Shown here one piece after another: positions 30,975 to 43,462 of a DNA stretch of 64,000 bases. Each line of letters begins with the position of its first letter. Position 1 is the first letter of the stretch. The position numbers and the translations under genes were made by a program. Origin of the DNA: Selaginella tamariscina. Taxonomy: Eukaryota; Streptophyta; Lycopodiopsida; Selaginellales; Selaginellaceae. The stretch is from assembly GCA_003024785.1 (NCBI GenBank), contig PUQB01000140.1:62001-126000 (forward strand), given 5' to 3'. The notes under the pieces are model-generated. The model was not told where the DNA came from. It saw only the letters and a list, made by a program, of their open reading frames with translations, and made no database searches.

Positions 30975-33900
30975 CACTCCCCGCCTTTGAAAATGTCAAC
31001 GTCCTCGTTGACGTCCAACTCCAAGACTAGATAATGTTAGAGAAAATTAACCAAAACTAACATATCACTCTATGCGGAGTCAGCCAAAAGTTCACATAAG
31101 TTTTATTACCCCCTTGCATTACGCGAAACCAAGTACTTCAGAACCGTCGTTCACTGAGTTGTAAACCCAGCTGCCGGAGGCACCACCTGCGACATGAAGT
31201 CACTTGGAGACCTTTTGCACGTCTGCAAAGTCTGTACCCGACGCACACAACACTGGTTAATTTCTTTACTTAACTAGAATTTATATTGGAGGCCTCTAGT
31301 TAGTGTTGTTGCCGGCCCCTTGGTTAACAAGAAATAAAGACTTGCTTTATTCCTTAATATTAAATGCTGTTGACGACCTCTGTCGTCTAACACACAACAA
31401 GCACTTCTCAAATGCTTGACCAAACACCTTCGCATTTCTTTTGATTTTCCAATGGTCCCACATCTCCACATGTTACGATATTATAGCTTACATCTCTGCA
31501 TCCCTCGGTGCTTCTCATTACCCCTTTTCATAAGGGTCTGCTACTATACCTATCTCTCATTAGTATATAGCTACGCCAGACTAAGTATGAGACTTTTATC
31601 GGAATCAAGCTCTTTTCCGATATAAGAGTACAAGTCGTAAAACCCTGTTCTTTGTAAACATGTCAATCTGGCCAGAGGCGATCACAGAGGCGCATGGCTG
31701 TACACATGTATACAACAAGGTCTTGCCAATCTACCAACTGCCATTCACTTGGTGTGTTATTAACATAAATTTATTCCCGATAGGAATCAAATTCAGTCAA
31801 ATCCGCACCAAGTGTGATAGCCTTACCATTTGTCCTTTGCAACCATCTTTGTACTCTTTCATAACACCGACCAGTTCAGGGACCAGATAAGCTAACATAC
31901 CTTTCTTACAAACCAATGTGGAAACCAGGAAATTCAACCCATCTCTAGTGCCTCAATCACAATCTTTAGATAACACGTTCTCTTAACACTCTCATTGTAC
32001 TCATTCCCCAAAGAGCACATATACTAGATGCCATTCAATACTTCCTAACTCCTTATCGTACTAAGTTCAAAATACCAATTTTAGAACTTAGTTTCCACGA
32101 TAAGAGTCTCTGAACTCGTAATACTGCACTCCATAACATTATATTTATTTCCAACTCTTAAATTGATAAATGTTTCTCAACACTATACCGAAGTATAGCA
32201 TTTTCACTAATTCAAGCAATTAGTGTTTTGATAAACATCTTTTTAAACTAATCCTTATTCTATAAACAGTTGTAATTTCGATATTGATACTCTTGAATGG
32301 ATAATGATCGTTTTAACGTTCAAATCCTAAGTTTATCAACTAGTTGTTATACTAGCGATATAAACTTACAATCATATCAATTTATCAAATGCTACAACTA
32401 TAATATAGACATGGTCTTAGTTTACATGAACCGAACTTCAGTTTTGAGACGAAATAATGTTATGACAGTATTTCGAGGAACTTGTTCAGAGACTAAGAGG
32501 AATCATGAACTAGTGTCTGGTTCATCTAATTGATTTAGTAAGATATCACCACAAAATGTTATCATAACACAAGTGTTATAACAACTTCATGTTTTAGTCA
32601 TACCTTATAATTCAATAGATCTCCCCAAACATGAATAAAATATCTAGTTCAGTACATTGAACTAAGATACATTATTCACTCTAGACACCTAGCAATCCAG
32701 AAAGTATCACATTGCCCCTCAAGCAATGTATTGAGAAATGCTCATTTCTCAACTAACTTGAAAACACGTTTCAAGTTATAACACTAAGGTAGTGCCTTAC
32801 CAAAGTGTCAGACTCAAATCTTGAGTCTTTATATTATATGATTACGGCCACCTCATGTGATCATAACCAAGTTTGATATTGAGCGCTCCAAACTCAATAT
32901 TGAAGAGATATCATACCATACTTTGACAAGTCATTTATAACAATCTTGAAAAGATTGTCACAAATTCTGCCAAAGTTTAGAATATAAATATCTCAACAGA
33001 TGAGGTGATAGGAAACCTCATATTCTCGAACCGGATATTGGACGAACCTTGAACTACAATCATCAAGAAGGGACACCATCTTCTTGAGCTAATCCCGCTA
33101 CACAATATCATACTTACAAGAATATTGAACCAACTCAAGGAACACCATCAAACCTTGAGATAGAACTAACAACTAACCCAAGGAATACAATCAAACCTTG
33201 AGTCAAGAATAGTTCTATTTTTCAATATTCCGAAAGATTGAAGATACATACTTTATTTGTTCTTTAAGTGCCCACATTTGCGACCATGATGCAGAGTCAA
33301 GAAACCGTCTTTTGAATAATCGTATTCGACTCTAAAATGAAATTGATATTGAAAATCAATATCAACTTCTAATTCTCATCGAACACCGACTCTCTGAGGA
33401 GGTACATGCACTTAAACCTCCAATGGAAATCCGACTATTACTAGCTCATTGGTAATTCTCAACATAAGTTATCAAACTTAGCAAGTTTCCTTACTTAGTC
33501 GATAAACAAAGTGAAAATCCCAAATCATGCTCTTCTTAACCAAGGAATCACCCTTGTTCAAGAACTTCTCCCACATTGCAAACAACGTTACAGTTTCAAG
33601 ATTAAAGAGTTAACAATGAAAATGCACAAGTGTGCGCCGAACGCCTTCACTATGCAAGTTCTTCATTACTCAGTAAACTAAAAATGTAAACGTATGTTTC
33701 CAACATTACTCTTTCTGATAGATCATGCCATCTATCCCAAAAGTTGCATTGATAGGGATGCAACATTAAATCCGTCTACTGCCAAAATATTTATTCTATC
33801 TCATTCTTATGATCCCATATGAGATAACTTCATAATCAAGTTAGTCGAGCTAGCTAACTTGAATACAGAGTGCGCGCTTACAACTAACTAAGGTTTCAAG

Positions 33901-34739
33901 TTGTACTTTGTTCAAATCAGAACTTGAACTTAGTAAACTATTTCACCTAATGTTACTTGCAGCTAGCGTCATCAAAATATTGCGAACATCGACAATACTT
34001 TGATTACATTGGATCTTCGAACCAACTGCTTAACATATTCATCATATGTTAATATTTGACATTTCGTTGTATTATAAGTTCATCACCATAGTCTGCTTCT
34101 AGAGTTACACTCTCGGAAACATGCACTATAATAGAGCTTATTACACTTTATGTCAAAATGTAGTGTTCACTCTTATGTTTGAATATGCCCCTTCTCCGAA
34201 GTCAAAGATGCACTTTGAACATAAGTCTTTCCCCGTTTGAACACTATTGCTGAACCGATATTGAATCTTGACCTAAGCCAAAACTCAATGGACACTGTCT
34301 GTTTCCAAATCATGTGTTATCCCAAATTCAAACACCTTAAAGAAAAAGAAAAATTTTCAATAATGTGTAAGCTTAGCATATCACATGATCCACTTCAAGA
34401 CTTAGTTTGTAAGCCAGAACAAACTAACACGCCACGTCTTGTGGAAGTATGGTAAAGTAACCTGGACAACCTTAAGGTAAGTAACCTAGAGAAAATAACC
34501 TGGCATGCAACTTGGAAGTTGCCTTCCAGTGCTACCTTCGACATTGGAGTCCATAACCCACACCCACTTATTAAGTAGATGTTCTTTGAAGAGTTATAGA
34601 TCTCAGGACCAACTCTCCGCAGAATTCAGACGTTAGCCGAAAGTGATAGAGTACTTCAAAAATTTAGAACTAACTAAACCCTAAAACACTACACTTTAGG
34701 TAGTCCTACTGACCGCAGAGAATAGGCTCCGATACCAAT
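30975..34739 (-). other. Internal region of element F
   Basis: AT-rich, many short direct motifs, no coding domain recognised. The longest minus-strand frame here is 65 codons (31274-31471). Primer site at the 34739 end, purine tract at the 30975 end. Confidence 0.7.
34723..34739 (-). other. Primer-binding site of element F
   Basis: Minus strand ATTGGTATCGGAGCC directly after the LTR terminus CTCTGACA; initiator-Met type (TGGTATCAGAGCC) with one mismatch. Confidence 0.8.
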
Positions 34740-36481
34740 TGTCAGAGTTTTAACCCAAAGGGCCAACACAACGTGGCTGCCAGGTGGCCATTTGGCGTCA
34801 TCACCCTGTGTGAGCAACGCTAAGTTTCCCAGAACAACCCCAACGACCCCTAGGGTTAGACTCTAATGCCCAAGTGGACAGGAGACTTAGGGTTTAGCCT
34901 AAGTCTCCCTAGAATGTCTGCCCCCAAACCCTTGAGGGATAACCCTAGTTGACTTAGGGTTTAGCCTAAGTCTCCCTAGAGTGTCTACCCCCAAAACCCT
35001 TGAGGGATAACCCTAGTTGACTTAGGGTCTTGCCCTAGAAGACCTAGACAGGCTCATGCCCTAACCCCCATCAAGGAGACGTGTGTTCCACACATACCCC
35101 TAGAGAGCTAAGGCATCGTCACTTACCCCTTGAGGAATCACCCTCATCCGGGAGTACAACCCCTTTAGGGCGACAAGGGGTACCCTGAACCACGACTAAC
35201 CCCTAAGGGTTTGAGTGGCCAAGTTATACCCTAGACCTAGGGCTAGTACTTAGTGAGACACGAGTGTTCTGCTAAGCAAACTCCCTAAGGCTAGGTTTGG
35301 GATAACCCTAAGCACATGACCTTGCGAGTGCCTCACGAAAGGGCTCTGCTAACATGTTAGGTTGTTCAACCCTTGAATTCCAAGGAGAACACTCCCCTAG
35401 CCAAGTGTGCCAAAGCACACCTAGTTATGAGACCTAACCTCCCTTGAGCGGATGCCCAAGGCTTAGCACCCTAGTGCAAGCACAAGCATGCTGTTTGCTA
35501 AGTATCCAACCCCTTGGCGACAAGCCCATGACATAACCCCAAAGGGCGTGCCTCAGGCGTTGTACCATGTGACGTTTAGCCCAGTGTCACATCTCCATGT
35601 GACACTGCCTTCCCCGATGTGGGCTATCATGCCATAGCCCTTAGATTCAAGAGTTGCACCAAGTGCCACAAACGTGGCTCCTAAATGCCAACTCTAGAAC
35701 CCCTCAATGAACCCTCAGGAACCAGTAACATGAACCTGTCAAACAAGATCCCACGCCACAGTTGGACAAGGACACGGATGTGCCTTGCTTGGCCGTGAGT
35801 GCTACACCTAGCTTGACGTGGAGGAGGAGGCTGGAGACAAGCCTCAACCTCTGCCTCTTGGAACGTGCATTCCGACAAGACCTCCCAGGCATGGATTCGC
35901 CAACGTTAAGGGTAAGCTACCCCGAAGGTGGGACGTACCCCTGGCATCTGGAAGTTAGGGCGGCACAACAGAGGGTTGTGCCTTACGACACAAGCTAGAG
36001 CTTGCACCGGGAGAAGAGTAACGAGCTCAGTCATGAACCCAGGAACCCTCACTCCTATATACTACCTTATTTATGTGACAGAGGCCCCCCCCCCCGTTTT
36101 CCTGTTTACATAAGTGGGCTAGCACTGAAATCTCATTCCCAGAGGGAACATACTTGGTGAGTTATCCATCGACCCCTAAACCCTAACCTGTCAAACCTGG
36201 GGGTATTTCTAAGCATATCCGACATGCCGAACTCACCGGAACTAGCCATTAATCCAACCGGGACACGGAAAACGAGGGTAAGAGTTTTCTAGAAGGTAAG
36301 TGCTACCTTCGCTTAGAGTTTCTCGAGATATCTAAGGACAGCCGGCCGGACTACCCCTAAACACCTAAGTGCACTAAGCGGGGCTGTTTCTCACTACATC
36401 TAGGGCTTGTCAACATAGTACAGTAGGTAACAACAGTCAACGTCCAAAGTAAAGAGGAGTCATAGTAAAAAAACTATGACA
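34740..36481 (-). repeat. 5' LTR of element F
   Basis: 1742 bp, TGTCATAG...CTCTGACA on the minus strand; nearly identical to 29224-30974. Carries the same duplicated block of about 75 bp and a run of 12 C at about 36086. Confidence 0.9.
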
Positions 36482-36486
36482 ACTTG
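36482..36486. repeat. Target-site duplication of element F (right)
   Basis: ACTTG, identical to 29219-29223. Confidence 0.85.
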
Positions 36487-37026
36487 AATTAAAAACGAGA
36501 AAACCAAATACAAGAATATTTTGTATGCTAAGCCTCCAAGATACCTTGAATATTTAAAGAATATTCCATATACCTTAGAAGTCTTGCAAATGAAGTTCAA
36601 GCTTGCAAAGGTCTTCTCTATGCCAAGATACTACTTGTCCACAAGCCAATCCAAATACAAAGAAAACCCAATTGAAACAACCCAAAAAGCCTACCCTTTG
36701 TTATACACTAACCAAACCCCTTGGAGACTTTGTATATACTAGAAAAACACATTGCATAAGCAACATATTTATAGCATATCCCAAGAATATTCCCTATAAA
36801 ATTCTTCAACTCCAGAGATCCTTCAAAAGATGGTGAAACAAGTAAAAAATATCACCAAGGAGGATGAAAAAAACTCATGCCATCACACTAAGAAAGTACT
36901 AGCAAATGCCTAACCACACTCACCAACACTAAACCCAACCCCAAGAAGCCAACAATTCCTTCTTCCACAGAGCATCGGGAAGTGCCTAACCCACACCAAT
37001 CAACACCCTTACAAAACCTATATCAT
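36487..37026. other. Unassigned spacer
   Basis: AT-rich with several AATATTCC-type words; open frames (36521-36836) are short and show no known domain. Confidence 0.5.
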
Positions 37027-37308
37027 CACATGTGCTACCAAAAATGTGAAACAACCCATCTCTCCGCGCAGAATTCAGACGTTAGTCAAAAGTGATAGAG
37101 TACTTCAAAAATTTAGAACTAACTAAACCCTGAAACACACTACAACTTTAGGCAGTCCTGCTGACCGCAAAGAATGGCTCCGATACCAATTGTCAGAGTT
37201 TTAACCCAAAGGGCCAACACGTGGCTGCCAGGTGGCCATTTGGCGTCATCACCCTGTGTGAGCAACTCTAAGTTCACCACATGTGCTACCAAAAATGTGA
37301 ACAACCCA
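37027..37308 (-). repeat. F-element fragment bracketed by a 33-bp direct repeat
   Basis: 37060-37272 matches 34613-34820: leader, primer site and LTR terminus of F, including GGCTCCGATACCAATTGTCA. It is flanked on both sides by ACATGTGCTACCAAAAATGT plus GAAACAACCCAT (37027-37059 and 37276-37308). The duplication is far longer than an integrase target duplication, so this looks like copied filler DNA rather than an insertion by integrase. Confidence 0.8.
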
Positions 37309-37926
37309 TAGGAGCCAAGCCAATGGATGAATCATCTAGTACACAACCCCACACAAACATGTACTAGAACCTAACCCACACCAGCCAGCACCAATCATAG
37401 CAAAGAAAAAAAACCAAAAAACAAACAAACTACCCATGTAAACTCAATCATCTTGGTAAACCAACAAAATTAGCAAATAATCGCTTATCCTAACTTATAA
37501 GTGATATACTTAATTTTTATGATGGAACTCTTCCTCCTCCCTTGTTATTAAGCAAAAGGGTTAGCAAAGTGTTAGCCCCTTAGTTAACCTACCCTAACTA
37601 CCCTTAAACCCTACCCCAAGGGGGGGTTATAAAAACCCTAGGGTTTTATCAGCCTTAGGGTACATCTAACCCTACATGATATGTCAAACTTGCTAGAACT
37701 TAATGAAATTATTTTTTATTATATCCAGTAGCTTGACAATGAATTTTAGTTAGTAATAATAATCAACGTCAATAAAAAAAAAAGAGCATAAAGAAAATTA
37801 TGATGAATAGACATTGCTAAGATGTTTGTCAGAGTTGTTCGTGGTTGAGAGGTCAACTTGCATTAGGCAATTACCTCTCATTCACTCAATATACAATCAC
37901 CACTCGATGATCTCGTGAATTTCTAC
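37309..37926. other. Unassigned spacer
   Basis: A/C-rich then AT-rich sequence; no gene. 37550-37700 has some F-LTR-like words (CCCTAAACC, GGGGTTA) but no alignable block. Confidence 0.4.
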
Positions 37927-39435
37927 TGTTAAAGTTTTGACCTAAAAGGTTAACACATGATAACACATGGTTACTGAGTGGCCATCCAATGTCATTACTT
38001 TATATGACCAACATGAAATTTTCCAAAGCAACCCTAACAACTCCTAGAGTCTAACTTAATTGCCCAAATAAGCAAGAGATTTAGAAACCTATTGTAAGTT
38101 CTACCTATAAGATAACCGTAATGGACTTAAAATTTTGCCTTAGGAAACCTAAATAGGTTCATGCCTTAACTCTACCATAGAGTTATATGTTCCCACATAT
38201 ACCCTATGATAGAGGTTAAGGCATCATCCCTACACCTTTGAGGATCACCCTTACTTAAGTGTACAATAACATGAGGGCTAACCTAATTAACAATTAACCC
38301 ATGAGGTTTTGTATGACCAACTACAATTTCAATGTATTAGGGCTTGGTGAGTTTGACCTAATGGCCACCTACCCCTAAAGCTTACCCCAAGGGGTTAGGG
38401 CAACCCAAGGGCCTATCCGACACATCGAACTCACATGCACATGCACACGTGTACAAAAATGTATACAAATACTCATGCATGCACATCAACATCGGCACCC
38501 AATAAATCATAAACCCATGTTGGAGCTAAGTAAAAAGATGAAAATTTCTTAAAGGTAAGTGGTCGTCGGGGACTCCGCAGGCGAAATGTGGGGTGACTTA
38601 CGCAGCCTTGGTGGCTGGCAAGGCGCTGTTGCCAATGCCAATCCCGGGGGTCCGCACTGGTTGGCTCGAGCTTACCTCGGAGGTGCTATAATGTGCGGTG
38701 ATGGCCTTTACTCGAACGCCGCAAGGGTCCATGGGCAAATGAGTAGGAGTTCCATAGGGTAGAGCTACTGCCTCCTTAGGAGGATACAGCCTGGGGGAGA
38801 AGAGAAGAAGAAGATCTGGCGGGAGACGCAGGAGACATAGACAAGATCTAGATATATATTTGCCTGATGAGATACAAAAGGGCCCTTTTCCCAAGAGACA
38901 GTGGAGCAAGATACAAAGAAGAAGACGGACCAAAAGGACTCCGACCCGCTTCCCTTTATGCTATATAGTGGGTCGACTTGTGCTAGACCCTAGGTCCAGG
39001 TGGCGCTCCCCTATTGGTCTGCCACCCTATGACTAACTCGTGTCCTATGGCATTCACGTGCCCCCTTGCGCATGCTACCCCATGTACCATGGTAGCTGGT
39101 TAGGACGATCGGATCCAACCTGGTGCCAACATCACCTGACAACCGGCTCTATCAGTTAATACATGTTGTACCCTTTTGGCTCGGCCGCTCGTTCCCGCTG
39201 CTCAATCATGCCAGCTGGCAATTTGACTGTGGTCACCCACCGTCAAACAGTAAGTTTTATCTTTACTTAGAGTTTCTTGAGATATCTAATGATACCCGCC
39301 GAACTACACTCAAAGACCTTAGTGCACTGGGTGGGGTTATTTCTCACTATATTCATAGGCCTAAGAACGTAATTTAGTAAGTAGCAACACTCAACTTCCA
39401 AAGTAAAAAGTAGCATCAAAATAAAAACTATAGTA
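37927..39435 (-). repeat. Old degenerate F-family LTR, interrupted by a solo LTR
   Basis: Starts TGTTAAAGTTTTGACC (F: TGTCAGAGTTTTAACC) and ends near CAAAATAAAAACTATAG. Homology to F's LTR is recognisable through 38440 and again from 39250 (TTTACTTAGAGTTTCTTGAG, CTTAGTGCACTGGGTGGGGT). Heavily substituted. Interrupted at 38560-39249. Confidence 0.75.
38560..39249. mobile_element. GC-rich solo LTR nested in the old F-family LTR
   Basis: About 690 bp from TGGTCGTCGGGGACTCC to CGTCAAACA, bordered by GTAAG at 38555-38559 and 39250-39254. TG...CA ends, a 5-bp duplication and clean resumption of the host LTR support an LTR-type insertion. Base composition (GC-rich) differs sharply from the surroundings. 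Orientation and family unknown. Confidence 0.7.
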
Positions 39436-39459
39436 GTGATTACATGAGTGTGTGTTATA

Positions 39460-40390
39460 AGTGAAACACGAGTGTTTTTGGAGATTGATTGTTGTTACCT
39501 ACTGAGTTTGAAGCTAAGTTTCTAACAACATTGCTTAGTTCACTTAGGTATTTGGGAGTAGTTCGACTAGATGTCACTAGTCACATTGAAAAACTTTGGG
39601 CGAAGGTAAACTTACCTTCTAAAAAAGCACTCCCTTAAGGTCTTTATGAGTTTGGTGTATCAAATGGGGTAAGGAATAGTATTGCATTTGCCCATGTAGG
39701 TTTAGTGTGTTAGGTTTACCCTTTGAGTTTTCTAGATTTCACTTTGGGTTTGCCCTAACCCATGGGAATGGTTTAGGGGTAGGTTTCTAAAAATATTCCT
39801 AGAACCTAGGGTTAAGCTTTAATAATGCTTAACTTGTTAAGTTTTAGTACCAACCCACATATTGAGCTAGGATTTTAGGGGGTTAAGGTAGAGTATATTG
39901 GGAAAGAAGCACATAAGAGAGCTTGACAAGGTGCTACTCTCCACATTATGTTGTTAGGCCATACTAGTTATGTTGCCTAGATACATCACACAGGGGGCTT
40001 ACCCTTATAGTGATGTTGCCAAGTTGGACACACATACAAGTACTAGCCAAACACACATCGTGAGAATTGTCCATGCTCTTGGTTAAGTATATGTGTGGTT
40101 CTCAAGTCAGGTCTCCAAGTGTGGGCTTCTTGGGTTGGGCATCTAGCAAGCCACATCTGTGGCAACATATGTAACCCTAGTCTCTGAGGGGCTTTGACAA
40201 TAGCCTATGTCTTAAAACAGTGTCATATTACATGTGACACTAGGATAGATCTCATATAGTGCAACACTTAAGGCATGACCTTGAGTTCGTGTCTTAGGTT
40301 TTAAGTTGAGGGGTTGATGATTTTGGTGAGCGCACATGCTTGTGTTATGGAAGGTGCTAATCCTTGGGCAACTGCCTAAGGGAGATGAGT
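39460..40390 (+). repeat. Truncated F-family LTR, opposite orientation
   Basis: GATTGTTGTTACCTACTGAG, TTAGTTCACTTAGGTATTTG and later GGCAACTGCCTAAGGGAG match the reverse complement of F's LTR, as in the solo LTR 25446-27101. Lacks one end; strongly diverged. Confidence 0.65.
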
Positions 40391-40414
40391 GTGATGATTT
40401 GACTTCATTACATA

Positions 40415-40545
40415 GATATGGATACAAATACAAATATGAATGAGGATATGATACGAATAAGGATAAGGATATAGATAAGGATATAGATAAAGATCATTAA
40501 AATTAACCAAGTCCAAGATAAGGATATGGATATGAATAAGGATTG
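40415..40545. repeat. Degenerate GGATAT-type short tandem repeat
   Basis: Repeated GATATGGATAC, AAGGATATAGAT units of about 6-12 bp; gives a long but meaningless Tyr/Pro-rich frame on the minus strand. Confidence 0.8.
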
Positions 40546-41541
40546 TTAAAACTAGCTTAGTCCAAATTTGGCTTCCCTTATAGTGATCAAGGTTAAGCAT
40601 TTCGATTCAACACTAGTTTAGGAGCTAAGCCTCTTGTTTATTTTTATCTCTGTACTCTGGCTTGTTTCATGTCTTCTTAGCTTGGTTCTTGACAGTTTGA
40701 ATCGGATACTTTTCATTCCTTGGTTTCGAGCTTTCAAGTTCCTTAACATGTCTTTTATCAATGTAGAACTCCTCGCACAATAGTTTTAGTAGTTACAACT
40801 TGAGAATTAACAGTTGGGACATGTCTACAACAATAGTCATCATCATCACACTTTTCAAAACCAAAAAGTCAACCAAGTTTGATGGCTCAATGTTATAATT
40901 TTGAGGTTTCATGAATTAGGTTTTTTGCTTACACCTGCATCTATACCCTACGACTACAGCACAAGTGGGTCTTGTAGGCACACTCCTACCAGTGCAGCTT
41001 TGAAGTGGTTTGCACCTTGAGAAGGACTCACCACTTTTGAAATCATGGGATATGTTTTTTCAGCCTTTGAAGCTACCTTCAGTGATCTTAACCATGAAAG
41101 CATGGTAGTAACCAAGCTTTGATGACTACGGTAAGGTTCCCTCATAGCATTCAAATATGCTTCTGATTTTTATTACTTTCATGTGACATTGACGTTGCCC
41201 TTCGTGATCAATTTAGGGAAGGTTTTCATAACAATGTCAAGGATCTCCTGCTCACTCTCAAGAACCCAAATTATATGGACAAGTCTATTGATCAGGCAGT
41301 TTGTTGCAAAAAAACATTTTTGAGCGACATCAAGAAAACAAGTATTTCGTATTGTAACTCCAATAGTGTAAGAGTCATCGGCTACTTTATCTTCTGATGC
41401 CGAATCGATGCAAGTGGATGTTCTTTGACCATAAGGATCATTGACACAAGCCAAGCGACAATCAAGCAAAATTGTGTTTATTTATTTAAGGATGAACACC
41501 AAATTGCTAAGTGCCAAAATTGATAACAAATTCAAGTTAAA

Positions 41542-41811
41542 GTGGTGGATGGTCCCTCAGTTGAGTCAAAAAATAGAAGGTCTAGTTTGAATAAGAATAT
41601 TCCAATTGGACCATTGCAAGTCTGCTCAAATATCTCTTCCTCAATGACAATTCTACCTTGGCAACAAACACTAGCAAACCCTTTTCTTCATTTAATTATT
41701 ATCTCGACATCTAACGATATTCAAGTTAATGTAGTAGATCTATTTAATAGTGGTGCAACTAAAAACTTGATTGACCGCTTCTTCATCCAACAACATAATC
41801 TAAAGCTTTGA
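41542..41811 (+). pseudogene. E6 protease region
   Basis: FNSGATKNLIDRFFIQQHNL is a retropepsin active-site region (LDSGATHNFI in active elements), with the catalytic Asp replaced by Asn. An open frame of 89 codons, followed by a stop and a further piece to about 41990. Confidence 0.6.
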
Positions 41812-43177
41812 TTGCATTATGATTCAATTGAGTTTATAGTTGCTGATGAAAAACCAATGACGTCCGACAATATTACTGAAGAAATGTGCCTCTCATGGTC
41901 ATCTTTGATAATATCTTATGCTTGATCTCCTTCAACATCATTTCAATTCCTGACACTCATGTTATTCTTGATCTTCCTTGGTTCAAGACCCTCAATCCAC
42001 AAATTGATTGGACAACTTGTACCCTGGTTGTTTCTACTCTAGCTTCTGTTTTATCTCTAACTCTTGGCTATATCTCAACAACTCTAACTCTTGGCAATAT
42101 CTCTTCAACTCTAACTCCTTGCTGCATTTTGACACCTCTAGTTCATGGCAGCACTTCTACATCTCTATCTTTGGCTCCGACTCTAACTTTGACTTTGGTT
42201 CTACTTTGTCTCTGTCTTTAGCTTCAATCATGACTCTAGCCTGACAATGTCTTGCATTCTCTAATAACATCAGCTTTGACTTTGACTTTGACTCTGACAA
42301 CATTCTTGATCCGTATCTCAACTATTTCATTGGCAAAATTTATCTATGCTGGCCATACTCAACATGACATAGTTTTGCTATGATGGTGACTCCATCTTCA
42401 TCTGCTCCTAGTTCCTTGTCGTCTACATACCACGAATTTTACGGATGTATTCAACAAGGTCCAAGCTAGTTGTCTTCTTGAACATCATCCATATGATTGT
42501 TTGATTGATACTATTGAAGGTAAGACACCTCTGTTTAGTCTGATCTATGGTCTTTCTCTACTCGAGCTTAAAGCTTTACATGAATACATCAATGAGAACC
42601 TAGCTACTAGTTTCATTCATCATTTCAAATCTTCAACTAGTGTCATCAAGAAAAAGGATGGCTCTCTTTATTAGTGGTCGACTATCGTAGTTGAACAAGA
42701 TCACCATTTCATAACCGGTATTCTCTACCGTCTTATCTCCAAGATTCTGAGCGTCTTCATAAGACTCGCTACTTTACGAAGATCGACCTTCGAAGTGCTT
42801 ACAATCTACTCCATATTCACCTTTGGTGACGAATGAAAGATTGCTTTTCATACATGCTATGGGCATTTTGAGTATATGGTGATGCCTTTCGGGTTAACTA
42901 ATGCCCCTGCAAATTTTTTAGCATATGGCCAACGACATCTTTCACGACTTTCTTAACTAGTTTGTGATTATTTACTTGGACGACATCCTTATTTTCTTAA
43001 AAACATAGGAGGAACATCAACAACACGTTTATTAGGTTTTTGGAGAGACTTCGGCAGTATGGTCTCTACACCAAGTTGGGAACTGTCAGTTTCACTAAGA
43101 ACATGTCAAGTTTCTGGATATGTGGTGTCACACATTGGGATCTCCATGAACCCGGCCAAGGTGCACAAAGTTCTTGA

Positions 43178-43462
43178 ATGAAAAATGCCGAAGTCAGCTC
43201 AAGACATCCAGTGTTTCCTCAGTTTTACCAATGTTATCGACACTCATTAAGAACTTCTCCAAAATTTGTGCTTCCATTGAATCATCTCACCAAGAAAGAG
43301 GTTCTATTCAAGTGGTCTATGGAGGCTAAGAACACGTTTATCACACTCAAATTTGCTTTTACCTTGATTTCAATCTTGCTTCACCTCAACCTGGTCAAAC
43401 CCTTTGTGATGGAGACAAATGCATCTGACTTTGTTTTGAGTGTATTCTCTATAGTAGCTTGA
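43178..43462 (+). pseudogene. E6 RNase H region
   Basis: PLNHLTKKEVLFKWSMEAKN then LVKPFVMETNASDFVLS: the RT-RNase H junction of Ty3 elements, with the catalytic VDAS motif replaced by TNAS (Asp to Asn). Confidence 0.6.

Larger units (their letters stand above)
29224..36481 (-). mobile_element. Element F: complete LTR element without recognisable coding sequence
   Basis: Two LTRs of about 1.75 kb (29224-30974 and 34740-36481), almost identical, begin TGTCATAG and end CTCTGACA on the minus strand. Perfect ACTTG duplications flank the element. The primer site reads ATTGGTATCGGAGCC at 34725-34739 (minus strand), one mismatch from the initiator-Met consensus, and a purine tract AAAGGCGGGGAGTG abuts the other LTR. 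This fixes orientation as minus. The 3.77-kb internal region (30975-34739) has no frame over about 80 codons on either strand and I see no gag or pol motif. It therefore looks like a non-autonomous, LARD-like element moved in trans. Confidence 0.88.

Noticed and set aside
30259..36113. Repeated frames of 65-78 codons in the F LTRs as a possible LTR-encoded protein
   Set aside because: They occur only because the LTR is duplicated; they are antisense to the element and break in older family copies.
38598..38933. 111-codon minus-strand frame in the GC-rich insertion
   Set aside because: It lies wholly within a TG...CA solo LTR; Leu/Pro-rich chance frame without domain.
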